A DNA stretch of 51,088 bases from Phaeoceros laevis (lineage: Eukaryota > Anthocerotophyta > Anthocerotopsida > Notothyladales), in NCBI GenBank assembly GCA_049999765.1, contig JBNGIQ010008651.1, positions 1-51,088 of the forward strand. Direction: 5' to 3'. The notes beneath the pieces are model-generated. The model saw only the letters and a program-made list of their open reading frames with translations. It was not told the origin of the DNA and made no database searches. The position numbers and the translations under genes are program-made. This document shows, one piece after another, positions 41,099-51,088 of this stretch; positions within the stretch are counted from its first letter, which is position 1, and each line of letters opens with the position of its first letter.

Positions 41099-43390
41099 TT
41101 AGAACTGTAGACGTAAAAATGAGCATTTCTGTCGATCAGCTGCAGTGAGCTTCTTGTTGACAGGATGTAGAGTAGCATGAGTGCGATCTAACCTGTTCGA
41201 GAGACAGGTGGAGATCTGATTAACATCAGTATGGCAACCAGGAAAAAGGTTCTCATCCAGGAACCTACAGATGCCACGAATAAGTCTGCTCTTATCAAAA
41301 CCATTTTTATGAAAGGCATCAATAAGGAGGTCAATCTCCTTCACAGCCATGTCGACAGAGTTGCAGACGTAGGGCACAGAGAATACCTGGGATAAGATTA
41401 CCTTATAAGCTTGGCTAATAGAGCGGTTTGACTGTAAATGAATGAACTGCGCAATCTGGAATGGCAAGTTCCTGCGCTTGTCATACTTCTGAAAGGTGTA
41501 TGTTCCAGTCAAAGGATCAGTGATAGAAAACTGAAGCGATAAGAAGTGTGCATCAGTGCCAATTTGAATACCGTTGTGTCCCTCAGCGTATTTCTGGATT
41601 TCAGGTTCAATAGTCACCACGTTCAGAGGGTAGATCCAAAATGGATTACTATCCACTCTAGGGGCCATAGGATCCAGAAACTGAGTATGGACCTGCGTAT
41701 TAAACCAGCAAAGATCATCAATATAACGTCTGGCATCCTTAAAAAGGGCCATGAGGTCACTTCTGCCAAGCTTGGCCAGCCTCAGAATGAATGATGATTC
41801 GTAATGAAAAAAATAGAGATTACACCACACCGGCGAACAGGCAAAGCCCATTGGAATCCCTGACTGTTGTTTCCAGACCTTGTTGCCTAGCTGGACAAAA
41901 TAATGTGTCATCAGCCAGTGATGAAGGTCAAACAGACGTATTTCTGTGAGCTCAATGTATATACTGTGAGTACCTTCTGGGAATGTTTTAGCCCAGCGGG
42001 CATTCGCAAATACAGCTCTTCTGACATCATACCTGATGTATAGACTTATTGCAGACTTGTTGGTTTTAGAGGGCTTATTAGCTTGTCTGAACGCCAGCCT
42101 GATACATGTAGCCATGGCAGTGGCTAGAGAGTCATCACCTTCTGTCGGAATGGCCTCATAGCATCGTGAGATGTCAGCAACGAATATATCATGCATTCGT
42201 GTAGGCAAATTTAATGCAATATCTAAGGTAGAATCAGTGATCCAGAACAAGGAGGTTTGGACTTTCATGAACCTCTCATACATGTCCGCTTTTTCAGCTG
42301 CCCAGTACTTGAGATATGGTATCATAGCATTTGTAGCAACAGTCAGAAGGTCGGCGATGATGCTGAAGACGCAATCATGCGCATTAGTCAGCCATCGGTA
42401 CTTCTTCTTGTGTTGTTTGTAGGTGGCCATGATGTAGGGAAGACCTGCTTCGTCATCAATTGAGATTTCAGGTAACAACTCTGCAATTTCAGCTTGCATT
42501 TCAGTGAGTACCTCAGCAGGAGTCTTCGGGATAGCTACGAAATCAATGCTTGACAGTCTAGTAAGAGCTAAAGAACGAATCAAAGGAATGCAGAGAAAAC
42601 ATGGTGTGTTGGCGGCTTTGTCGAGGCCGGCGATATACAAGTGTTTCTGCAACCACGAGACCTCATTCATGACTTCTTCCATGTCAAAGAGGTAGGGCTA
42701 AAATACCTTAGTATGTTTGCGACTTTTACACGCAGTTTTAAGTTCAGACCAAGCCTGCTCGGCAACATTAGTCGCAATGGACATGAGCCAATCATCAGAA
42801 AAGACATGGCCAAGTTGGTTGAGGGAATGTACCAGTTCCTGGAATGCATTCATGATCGCCGTGACAGCTTTCTTGATGTTTGACGGTCTCAAGGGAATAT
42901 GATTCAGACCTTTCATCAGGGCGCGTCGTAGCCCTAAGTGATGCACAATTGAGCAGTCCATAGTTCGGACGTGCATTCCCGGCGGTGATGCTTCCTGCTG
43001 TCCGTCTGTTATGGTCTCAACATCCAAGAATTTGCTGAACCTGTTGGCACTCATACAGCTGCATACATGCATATCAGTAAGGTGATCTAAATTGAAATTG
43101 GTAAATACCTCTCGAGGCTTGTATAGGGTTGCTGCGATGGAATTGTGGTATTTCCACCCAAAGACTATATGTTCAAGATCCGCTAGCACCTCAGGCATAT
43201 CTCTGAATGCACTCTCAAATAACTTACGCACCGAGATCCACTCAAGGGCTCGGTTTTCATACAATATGTGCACGAAGCCGGTGCACTTGTTCTTGACCTT
43301 ACTACTTAACGATTTCCAGTTCAAAACGTCCATCATAAGAACCCTCCCGGGAATTTCTTCTTCCAGATCCTTACTGCCAGACTCTGGCAT
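41099..43390 (-). pseudogene. R1 ORF2: conserved N-domain plus reverse transcriptase
   Basis: One frame of about 760 codons with a single TAG at 42698-42700; R2 has Gln at this point, so the break is CAG to TAG. The N-terminal part (to about 42700) holds CSCMSANRFSKFLDVE, MHVRTMDCSIVHH and GLNHIPLRPSNI, then HVFSDDWLMSIATNVAEQAW. The RT part, numbered from 42682, has fingers YKQHKKKYRWLTNAHDCVFS (about 88-107), motif A VADISRCYEAIP (Asp 170), motif B QQSGIPMGFACSPVWCNLYF (272-291) and motif C RYIDDLCW (YIDD 320-323). The KQHKK fingers and the lack of endonuclease point to a Penelope-like side of RTs, but no GIY-YIG domain is seen. A further frameshift near 41140 hides a C-terminal GVVCSPFQGMHTA that R2 has in frame. 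Confidence 0.8.
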
Positions 43391-43442
43391 GCAAACCACG
43401 CAACAAACAGTAAGACTTCACAGCAAACTACAGCTACTCTAC

Positions 43443-45095
43443 CTACCATTCCTTCGACAGGCTCTTGCCCCCGAACCCTGCTTCATAGCGAGCAGAAACT
43501 CTGGAGGATTGGACAGTAGGTGGTTCGCTCCTGCTACCATCCTGGGTCAGCCCTGAGGTAGTGGTAGTGGAAGCCGAGGCAGCAGGAGTCGTCGGTGTAG
43601 TGGGAGGGCGCCCAGAGAAACCAAGAGGCTTGCTACTGGGTGGCTTGCGCTGGTGGAAGAACTTTGCACGCCCGCCATTCGCCCAAGGGGCTAGCTGCTG
43701 TTTGCCATGGCCACGATGCCCAGACGTGCGGAGTTGCTCCTGTTCGTTGCTGTCCTTGGTGTGCTTGTATTTGGGTTTGGGCCCAAATAGCTTGACACGA
43801 TCGGATCTGATAATTTCCTCAGTGAAAGTTGCTGGTTTGATCAACTTCTCCACATACCGAGGCCCAGGCTCCTGGCCATACTCAGGTATCAGCTCAGCCT
43901 TAGGGTCCTTAGCATACTGCTTGGCTGCTTTCATAATCATCTCACGGATGTAAATGAAAGTGATCTGAGCTTTGATGAGGTCCCTGTTGGCTTGCAGTGT
44001 GCAGAACACCAAGAAGGCGCTCCATTGCAGCTCCAACGTGGGTTCATCGGCAAAAAACAAATCAAGATTGTTTGCCATGTAGTAGATCATGTGGTCAAAC
44101 CACAGCACGCCAGCATTGCATTTCCCTTTCTTGCCCTTCGGTGCTGCATTGTGGTCACAGGCACACTTCACGAACGGTCGGTTCCAGTTCCAAAATTCTT
44201 TGACATGCTTTTCCTCCTCCTTCCGCTTATGTCCAGTTTGCAGGTGGCCCTTGCATCGGCCAGTCATAGGCTGATCGTAAATGCAGTTGATGTCAAACAT
44301 TGAGATCTCAATGCCACCTCCCATGCATAAAGGGTTTGCAATACATAGGTTTCCGGTGAGGGCTCTATCTCGGCAAGCATTTACCTCGACCTCAGAGAGG
44401 TAGCCTAGGCGTTGCCAGGTTTCCACACTAATTGGAGCCAACAAATTCACGTTGCAGCCAGCCCAGATGCGATGGTTCCATTTCGCGACATCAGCCTCGA
44501 TGTCCCTTGGAGCATAACTAGGTACTGGGCACTGCTCCTGGAGGTTTGCTTTGTTGTTCTCGTGAGAAGTCCTGCTCAGAATATCTTTCATGCCATCAGA
44601 TGTACGGCAACGTTTGTTGGCTAATGGATGCACGAATGTGCCAGCCTCCTTGAAACAGGGTGTTTCTGAATGCGTTTCGTCCATTGACAGGCTGAAGGCA
44701 TTGGCAAGAAACTCTCTGAGTTTCGCTGCTTCCTCAGTGTTAACTTCGTCTTCAATGACGTACTGTGGAAGCAGGCTGTGCACTTTATGAAGTTTGGCCA
44801 GTCCAATTTCCAGTCCGCCATCCTCTTCATCCAGGCAAGCTCCGGCCAGTTTCACCCAGTCGTCAAATGCAAGGATGTCCATCAGCAGTGGAGGGGTACC
44901 ATCAGCATCAGCGCTTTCAGCAGCTTGTTTGTCCAATTCGATGACCAGTGCATGAAACTCTGGCTTGTCAATTGTCGCAAGGACAGCTTGGCATGCTGGT
45001 GAAGGAACAGGTCCCCCTTCATATCCTGGGTACCCCAGTGCTTTGAGGTCTTTGTGCCATGTCGATTCTTCCTGGCAGGTCCATGGCAAATGCAT
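43443..45095 (-). CDS. R1 ORF1: Cys/His-containing protein of unknown family
   Basis: 550 residues, ATG at 45095. The N-terminal 200 residues are acidic and helical (TPPLLMDILAFDDWVKLAGA, PQYVIEDEVNTEEAAKLREF). Around residues 285-335 lies GRCKGHLQTGHKRK, then FVKCACDHNAAPKGKKGKC, which could bind zinc. Then comes LWFDHMIYYMANNLDLFF, and a basic, Ser/Thr/Pro-rich tail like nucleic-acid-binding proteins (QLRTSGHRGHGKQQLAPWAN). It ends 53 bases before ORF2 opens. A possible 73-base intron (GTAGGT at 43446 to CTGGCAG at 43374) would join it to ORF2 in frame, which is unproven. Not present in the truncated R2. Family not recognised. Confidence 0.6.
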   Translation of the reverse strand: MHLPWTCQEESTWHKDLKALGYPGYEGGPVPSPACQAVLATIDKPEFHALVIELDKQAAESADADGTPPLLMDILAFDDWVKLAGACLDEEDGGLEIGLAKLHKVHSLLPQYVIEDEVNTEEAAKLREFLANAFSLSMDETHSETPCFKEAGTFVHPLANKRCRTSDGMKDILSRTSHENNKANLQEQCPVPSYAPRDIEADVAKWNHRIWAGCNVNLLAPISVETWQRLGYLSEVEVNACRDRALTGNLCIANPLCMGGGIEISMFDINCIYDQPMTGRCKGHLQTGHKRKEEEKHVKEFWNWNRPFVKCACDHNAAPKGKKGKCNAGVLWFDHMIYYMANNLDLFFADEPTLELQWSAFLVFCTLQANRDLIKAQITFIYIREMIMKAAKQYAKDPKAELIPEYGQEPGPRYVEKLIKPATFTEEIIRSDRVKLFGPKPKYKHTKDSNEQEQLRTSGHRGHGKQQLAPWANGGRAKFFHQRKPPSSKPLGFSGRPPTTPTTPAASASTTTTSGLTQDGSRSEPPTVQSSRVSARYEAGFGGKSLSKEW

Positions 45096-45109
45096 CAGCA
45101 AACAATGCT

Positions 45110-47571
45110 ACAACATGAACAGGAAGGGTAGCGACCAAACCACCCTCAAGAAACGGCAGATGTGTTCCTGGGCATACATACATATTGGTTTAAAAACCAA
45201 AAGTATAGTATAAGACATTGCCCTATACAGGGTCCCGTCTAGCGATAGCGTGCTTTTGTCATTTCAAGGCCAACGAAAAAGAATCGAATCAACAAAGATG
45301 ACCTCTTTGTTCAACTAGTCAGGCTCTGACTTGTGCAGCTAACTGTGGGCACCTGTGTTGTACAGGTAGGCGAACAGGGCCTAGGCCCTTCGAAAATATG
45401 CAGTCTTGCCCTTGTTTGTGACAAAACCTGCCGGTATACAAGTGGTTTGTACAGAGTCCGGATGGATTGTCCAAGGCTAAGGTATTACATGAGCCATCGT
45501 ATTTGGCAAAGGGGAATATTCCTGGCTGCTATAGTCCTCTTTTTGTGGCGTTTCCTAGCATAGATGTGTGTAAGTGTTGTACAGCATCTAGGTCAGGGTG
45601 CCTAAGGTACGCAGCTCAGCAAGAAACTAGCGAGAAAGACAACTGCGAAAGGGACAGCTGAAAGCAATTGAAGGAAAAGCCGGCAGCTGGTATGCTTTGG
45701 AAATTTCAAGTAGGAACCACTGTCTTGTAAATAATAACAAGGGTGAACCTGTTATGGAACATATGTAGGGCAGTTTTGCTGTATCAGAAATGGAAGGGTC
45801 CAGTCTGATGTGCAGCTATGCCGCTACTGTATGCACAGATACGTGCATTTGCTAATGGACTGACCTAAGCTTCTATAATCACAGGAAAACCAAGACAAGT
45901 TTTGTACAAGGCATGTTGCGAAGACAAAGCTGACCAAGCTTGTAAGGCAACAGCGTAAACCGAAATGCAGGCATTTGCTGGGTGAGAGCAAACCTCCAGC
46001 CCCCCTTCATCAGTACCAAAGGGCCTTCATCGACCAGGTTTCTAGCAGCTGTGTTGGTAGACCTGGCTCCTGCAAGGCTTTTGTACGAAAAACTTTTATG
46101 CAGACAAAGGAAATGTGAAGTCTTTCTCACAAAGCAACATGAGGCTTGTCATCAGAGGCAACTGGTGCCAAAGATTTCAGACCTCAAATGAGTCTCAAAG
46201 GCAACATGTGTCAAGGAGAACTCATAGTGTGCTTGTGGGTACATTCCGAACCGTAAGAAAGACTTTCAGGTAGCAGGCAGTCCAGTTCCTTGCATCACTC
46301 GAAGCACTTGGTTAGTAACACGTGGAAATGTGCAGCAGAGGAGCACTTCTGAATCAGCAAAGGACAGCAGTAGCAGAAGACATTCAACTAAAACAGAGGC
46401 CAGCTACCAAACCAGAGTGTATCATTGCTTAAAAACAGTACAGAGTACCTGCTGAGACATGTTGAACAACGTTGCTATACTGAGATGCTCACTATCAGGT
46501 GACCGCAGGGTCAGGAGCAAAAATCTGAAGTGAGCAGCAGGCTCAGGAATGAGAAGACTGTTGGTTCTACAGCTGAGGGGACGGCTTTATAGGGCCAAGT
46601 ATGGTGTTAGCGCGGGAGCTGAGCTGTTTGGTATTGACTGGCAACCAAGAGCTTTTTCTCACTCAACATTAAGTGGAGGCTATCATGTTGAGTAAGAAAT
46701 ATTGTTTTTAGGCAATACAGTCTTGAGGAATCTTACAGATCCACAGCTAAATGCTTGGTCAAGACTTGCCGTCAAACAAATATTTAAAGCATAGAGGCAG
46801 GTCAGCAGGGTCACATTGTAAGATTGGGCCACGTAGGGCCGTCACTTCACTGTGACCAGCAAATAATTGACTGTTTGGCTGCCTTGGCTTTAAAGTTGCC
46901 TGGTAAATATGGTCGATAACATGCCGCGTCAGCTGTACAGCCAGAACGGATTATCTTTAGCAAAATTCAGGGTCGGACAGCATCCCAAAGTTTGCACAAT
47001 TGGCGGTGAGCTAGCACATGCCATTGAATGCCGCTAGCCAAAAGACTAGGTATGGGAATCTGAAATCACCTTCCTGAACGGTCCTTGCTTGTCATACTGT
47101 AATGACATGTCAGCTCTCGGTGTGAGGCCTGAGGACGGGCAACTCATGTTGTTCAAAGGAGACATGAGCGCGTTTGGTCTCCCTCACCCTTGCCGTTCAG
47201 CATCACGGAGCCCTTTAGCGTTTCATTACTTTCAAGAGGTATAAACAAAGACGTGAAAGACCGTTCAGTTTGCCCTACATATTTTTTTTGCCTGGGCTGC
47301 TAGTCCAAACGGGAACTTAGCATTGGTCATGTTTGTCTTGTCAAAATATCATGTAATGAACCAGAGCTATTTTTCCGCGTACCTGGCTTGATTGAATGAA
47401 ATTAAACGAAATGCTGCTTATAGCTGCCTTGGCACCTGAAGTATTGCTGTTTATAAAAAGCCATGATAAAGTACTAGTAGAGCTTAGTACAAGCTTAGCA
47501 ATCGGTATGCAGCAAAGTACAGAATACATAACATAACAAGGTAAATCATGATTCGATTCTTGACACACAAA
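45110..47571. other. 2.4 kb between R1 and R2 without a recognised gene
   Basis: No frame above about 80 residues with a recognisable pattern on either strand, no tRNA and no tandem array. The part next to 45110 may be the R1 leader. The missing 5' LTR of copia C is not found here. Confidence 0.5.
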
Positions 47572-47647
47572 ACATAACTTTGAGGTGTCATTCACACCAA
47601 AAAGGAAACACACACACACGACCCAGGAACACCGGGTGTGTGTGTGT
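47572..47647 (-). repeat. 3' terminal 76 bp of R2, identical to R1
   Basis: See 40923-40998. Just beyond the identical block the TG run is longer here (to about 47658) and uninterrupted. Confidence 0.9.
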
Positions 47648-47713
47648 GTGTGTGTGTATACCCTCCTTCCTCCTGGTGTACTCAACATTTTTTTATATCC
47701 CGTTACAGGTGGT

Positions 47714-49690
47714 TCATGCGGTGTGCATGCCCTGTAACGGGATGCACACCACGCCACTTTCGAGATTCAAACGGATGAATTTTCCTGCAATACGCTGTCG
47801 AGGAGTCACCCGTTGTTGAGAAGATTTTCCCTTGTTGCTGTCGACCATCAATTTGGCTAAGCCATCAGAGGTCTTATCAATGCAGACATGTGCACCAGGA
47901 AACAGATTATTGTTAAGAAACCGGCATGCATATCTCAGCAGCCTGTTTTTTTCGAACCCATTCCGCACAAAAGCATCGACGAGCAGCAGGATCTCACCAA
48001 TTGCATCTTCAACAGAGTTACAGATATATGGGACTATGAAGACCTGCGATAATATGACTTTATATGCCTGAGAAATTGCCCTGTTGGACTGAAGATGTAT
48101 GAATTGACGAATTTCAAAAGGCAATGCTCTTTGCTTATCGTACTTACAGAATCTGTATGTCCCTTTTTGCATGTCTGTGATAGTGAAGTGGAAAGAGAGG
48201 AAATGAGCGTCTGCCCCAACCTGAATTCTAGCACTATTGATCTCATGTTTGAGGACTTCAGGTTCTATGTTGACGATGTTTAGCGGATAGATCCAAAACG
48301 GGTTGTCATTGGATCTTACAGCTGCCGGGTTCAGAAATGGTGTTGGTATTCTGCAATTCACCCAACACATATCATCAATATAACGTCTAGCATCCTTGAA
48401 TAGTGCCATTAGATCAGATCTACCCAGTTTTGCCAAGCGTTTGATAAAGGCTGCTTCGTAGTGGAAGAAATACGGGTTGCACCATAAAGGTGAGCATGCA
48501 AAGCCCATTGGTATGCCTGCTTGCTGCTTCCTGACTTTATCACCTAGCTGTACATAGGAATTACGCATGAGCCAAACATGGATGCTTGTCAATCTTTCCT
48601 GTGTCAGCTCGATATAAATGCTTTTTGTGCCTTCAAGAGGTTTAGATGCCCATCGGGAACTAGTAAATGTAGCAGTAGCAGTGTTAAATCGTATGTATAG
48701 TGATCGTGTAGATCTCATACCGACATTTGCTTGCTTGAAAGCTAGTTTAATGTAGGCAGCCATAGTTGTAGCCAGGGAATCTTCTCCCTCCGTGGGGGTT
48801 GCCTTATAGCACCTAGCAATATCAGCCACAAAGATGTCATGGAGCCTTTCAGGTAAGTTCAATGACATATCCAAGGTAGATTCAGTGATCCAGAATATTG
48901 ATGTATGAACATTGAGAAATCTTTCGAATATTCCCTGTTGTTCAGCTGCCCAGTCCTTGATTAGAGGCAGCAATGCATTAGTAGCAATCGTGAGAAGGTC
49001 TGCTAAGATGGAGAAAACGCATTTGTGAGCGTTTGTCAGCCATCTATACTTCCTCTTATGCTGTTTATATGTTGCCATGATGTAGGGTAGGCCGACATCT
49101 TCGTCATTCGCAATTTCGGGTAACAAGTCCGTGATCTGCTGCTGCATTGTCAATAGAATAACATTAGGTGGATCAGGGATACTTATAACATCAGGACTGG
49201 ACAATCGTACCAGAGCTTGGGATCTGATTAGTGTCAAGCAGATGAAGCAGGGGGTATTTGATGCTTTGTCCAGACCTGCAATATACAGATGTTTCTGTAG
49301 CCAAGCTATTTCGTCGAGCACATCTTTATTGTCTAGGATGTAAGTTTGGCGTACCTGTGAGAATTTTTGTGCCTTGCACGTACTCTTGAGTTGTTGCCAT
49401 GCTTGTTCACAAATCCATGTAGCAGTTGAGTCAATCCAATCATCAGAAAAACAGTGTCCAGCTGATTTCAGTGCCTCAATTAGGTCAGAGAAAGCTTGCA
49501 TGATTGCTTGGACGGCTTTGTTGATGTCTGATGGACGAAGTGGTATGTGATTCAGTCCCTTTTTATGGCTTGTTGTAAAGCATCATTTCTAATGATGGTA
49601 CAGTTCATGGTTCTCACATGAATGCCTGGGAGATCACTGTCCATGCCTGTTGTGGGAGCTGTGTCATTGTCTAGAAGCTGCGTCATGTGA
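47714..49690 (-). pseudogene. R2 ORF2: N-domain remainder and reverse transcriptase
   Basis: Open from 49501 to 47714 (595 residues), with the N-domain extending to about 49690 after a one-base loss in an A run near 49563 (IHVRTMNCTI, then KKGLNHIPLRPSDI after the shift). RT motifs: YKQHKRKYRWLTNAHKCVFS, VADIARCYKATP, QQAGIPMGFACSPLWCNPYF, RYIDDMCW. The YIDD box is intact. CNPYF has Pro where R1 has Leu. It ends ESGVVCIPLQGMHTA, coding over the conserved hairpin. Compared with R1 the protein is clearly related but diverged throughout. Confidence 0.8.
47720..47750 (-). ncRNA. Conserved hairpin at the R2 ORF2 end
   Basis: Perfect GGTGTGCAT...ATGCACACC outer stem with CCC/GGG and GTTACA loop. 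A second pairing is possible between ATCCCGTTACAG (47697-47708) and CTGTAACGGGAT (47732-47743), which would compete with the first. Confidence 0.55.
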
Positions 49691-51088
49691 CCAGGTCAAA
49701 TGCCTTTGTAGTCACCGAGCAAAGAAATGGTTGTGGCAGTCTGGGAACAGGTCCCATGCACCGAAAATGGTGACAAGAGCAGGCTGGTTGGTAGGTAGGA
49801 CCTCAAGAGATGTGAGGCAGCTATGAATGACAAGTGACAGGTGATCCAAGGGCCAGCAATACTTGCCTAGGTTGTGCACAAGTATTGTGTGACCGGGAAG
49901 GATCAATGAGACCAAAGAAATGGAGACTGAAGCAAGAAGTGCAAAAATTCAGGTCAGGCCAGGGGACTAAATAGTGTAGGAATGTGGGCTTAGCATAGTG
50001 AGAGGGAGAGAGATGGTTGAGCATGTAATCATTGCTTGCAGGTCTGAAGCTTTTGGTGGGAGCTTGCGAATTGTGAAAGATCTACTCGGTGGCCATCAGA
50101 AAGTTTCCACAGCCCAAAAAGTGACGGCATGGTATAAATGCAGTCGGCCATTTTAGCACTGTCATTTGTATTGCAATGTCCTCATAGCCAGTCTGTTGTA
50201 GCCACCTGTATCTGTTTGGACACGTCAGCCGCCAAGGCTTCAATGCTATCCAAAAACAGTAGCACGATTAGCATTAATCCGTCAGCTGCCAGTGCTTTCT
50301 GGAGATCGGAATGTGTGCCGGGTACAGCTTGAAGGGCCAACATAGCTGTCGAAAGCTAGGCCACTCTCTTCCAGCAGATTACAGCACATTATAGGCCTTG
50401 CAACCATCAATGTGTATCAGTCAGCATGCTTAAAATACATTGATAGGAAGAAAAAAAGCATAAGGCAGGAGTCAGGGTATCGAATCACTCACGTATAGCG
50501 CTGGTCCTTGTATCCCGTTCACCATGTTACTCAAAAAAGCGAAAATATGCCATCTTTGGCCTTTTACTAGTATATTTTCTGCAGGGCAAACTAATTTGCT
50601 CAAAGGACAAGTACTATATATGTCCCTCATTTCGTTGCCATGTTATCTGCTAGCGTCCCACATGCCCTTGTTGTACCATGTCCTACCATGATGCCATGAC
50701 TTGGCAAGCTTTTGTTCACATTTTTGAGATGTCAACACTTCTTTTTGCCTGCATCATTTTGATGTTTGACATACACACCTATTATCGACACGCAGACACT
50801 TGCTCAAAGAACCAGTGTGTGTGTTTGCTTTTCATACATACATACAGCATGCCCTTTGTCATCGTCATCAGACTTAAGACAGCTGACCATTGCCTTTGAC
50901 AAGGACCTGCCTTGTCCTAGGCCTGAGGCTCAAGGCTAGAGCCAGGACAGGTTGGCACAGCTTGCAGTGCCAACACTAGCACCAGACCGGGTGGCCTTCC
51001 CTCTTTTGCATAGGGCACTATGTGGAAATGCATGAATAGTAAGGTTATCATTTAAATAGCCAGACTTAATTAATTATTTAATTTTAGG
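49691..51088. other. Right end of the window, no recognised gene
   Basis: Only short frames without domains. The sequence is ordinary in composition, with an AT-rich end (TTAATTAATTATTTAAT). The retroelements end before it. Confidence 0.5.

Larger units (their letters stand above)
40923..45095 (-). mobile_element. RT element R1 (Penelope-like-looking retroelement)
   Basis: Minus-strand element with ORF1 (45095-43443), ORF2 (43390-41099) and a structured 3' end (41092-40923). It is inserted at the 5' part of copia C; its 3' terminal base abuts copia Gag sequence. The 5' boundary is unknown. No LTR is seen. A shorter relative, R2, lies at 47572-49690. Confidence 0.7.
47572..49690 (-). mobile_element. 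RT element R2, 5'-truncated copy
   Basis: Same family as R1, same orientation, same 3' end. Homology to R1 fades near 49690 inside the N-domain of ORF2, and ORF1 is absent. A 5'-truncated copy with an intact 3' end is the usual mark of target-primed reverse transcription. No target-site duplication is evident. Confidence 0.75.

Noticed and set aside
40923-47760. Hammerhead ribozyme, as found in Penelope-like elements
   Set aside because: I looked for CTGATGA and GAAA cores in the element ends and found no arrangement with supporting stems.
40923-49690. Diversity-generating retroelement or retron, suggested by RT plus repeats
   Set aside because: The context is eukaryotic. There is no template/variable repeat pair and no msr/msd structure; the RT motifs and 5'-truncated copy fit a retrotransposon.
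49712-50024. Two 67-residue minus-strand frames
   Set aside because: No domain, no promoter signs, and overlapping each other in different frames.
1-51088. CRISPR array
   Set aside because: Repeats here are contiguous or palindromic units without regular unique spacers, in a plant-like genome.

Overview
The window looks like repeat-dense nuclear DNA of a non-seed land plant, most likely a fern or lycophyte; I cannot name the species. The evidence is PLS-type pentatricopeptide (PPR) coding sequence of the style common in those plants, several Ty1/copia retrotransposons with tRNA-type primer sites, plant-like intron signals, an RNase H1-like gene in exons, and an F-box/zinc-finger gene pair. 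There are no bacterial-type operons or ribosome binding sites. Most coding sequence is broken. Many of the breaks are CAG/CAA to stop or TGG to stop, as expected from decay of methylated cytosines.

Layout. 1-2771: a broken PPR gene whose N-terminus carries a motif resembling the PDF motif of plant organellar ssDNA-binding (OSB) proteins, followed by near-identical 306-bp PLS units. 2880-4127: diverged satellite-like tandem repeats. 4355-6143: 5'-truncated copia element (A') with its 3' LTR. 6144-9130: a second copia relic (B) lacking the RT active site. 9156-10605 (minus): a decayed LINE ORF1-like gene (coiled coil plus RRM-like domain). 11199-18087: an almost complete copia element (A) with 239-bp LTRs. 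18669-19910: RNase H1-like gene in about five exons. 20169-21342 (minus): broken proline-rich ORF. 21573-27555: a foldback-type element of about 6 kb built from inverted GC-rich palindrome arrays. 28178-31060 (minus): a gene-tail fragment and a second PPR pseudogene cluster of the same family as the first. 31651-33443 (minus): F-box/C2H2 gene pair and a short ORF with an RNase H1-type hybrid-binding domain. 35270-40922 (minus): copia element C. 40923-45095 and 47572-49690 (minus): two copies of an unusual reverse-transcriptase element.

Best candidates for something new. (1) The two RT elements R1 and R2. They carry a Penelope-like-looking RT fused to a conserved upstream domain, plus (in R1) a separate Cys/His-containing ORF1. 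Their 3' terminal 76 bp, which can fold into an (AC)n:(GT)n hairpin, are identical although the proteins have diverged. (2) Antisense ORFs between pol and the 3' LTR in the copia relics, each with a TATA-like box, and with a shared antisense splice-donor sequence in A and A'. (3) The foldback element. (4) A retroposon-tail family whose insertions can be proven against empty sites inside this window.

Limits: all homology calls are from reading motifs, without searches. Percent identities and ages are not computed except where differences were counted by eye.
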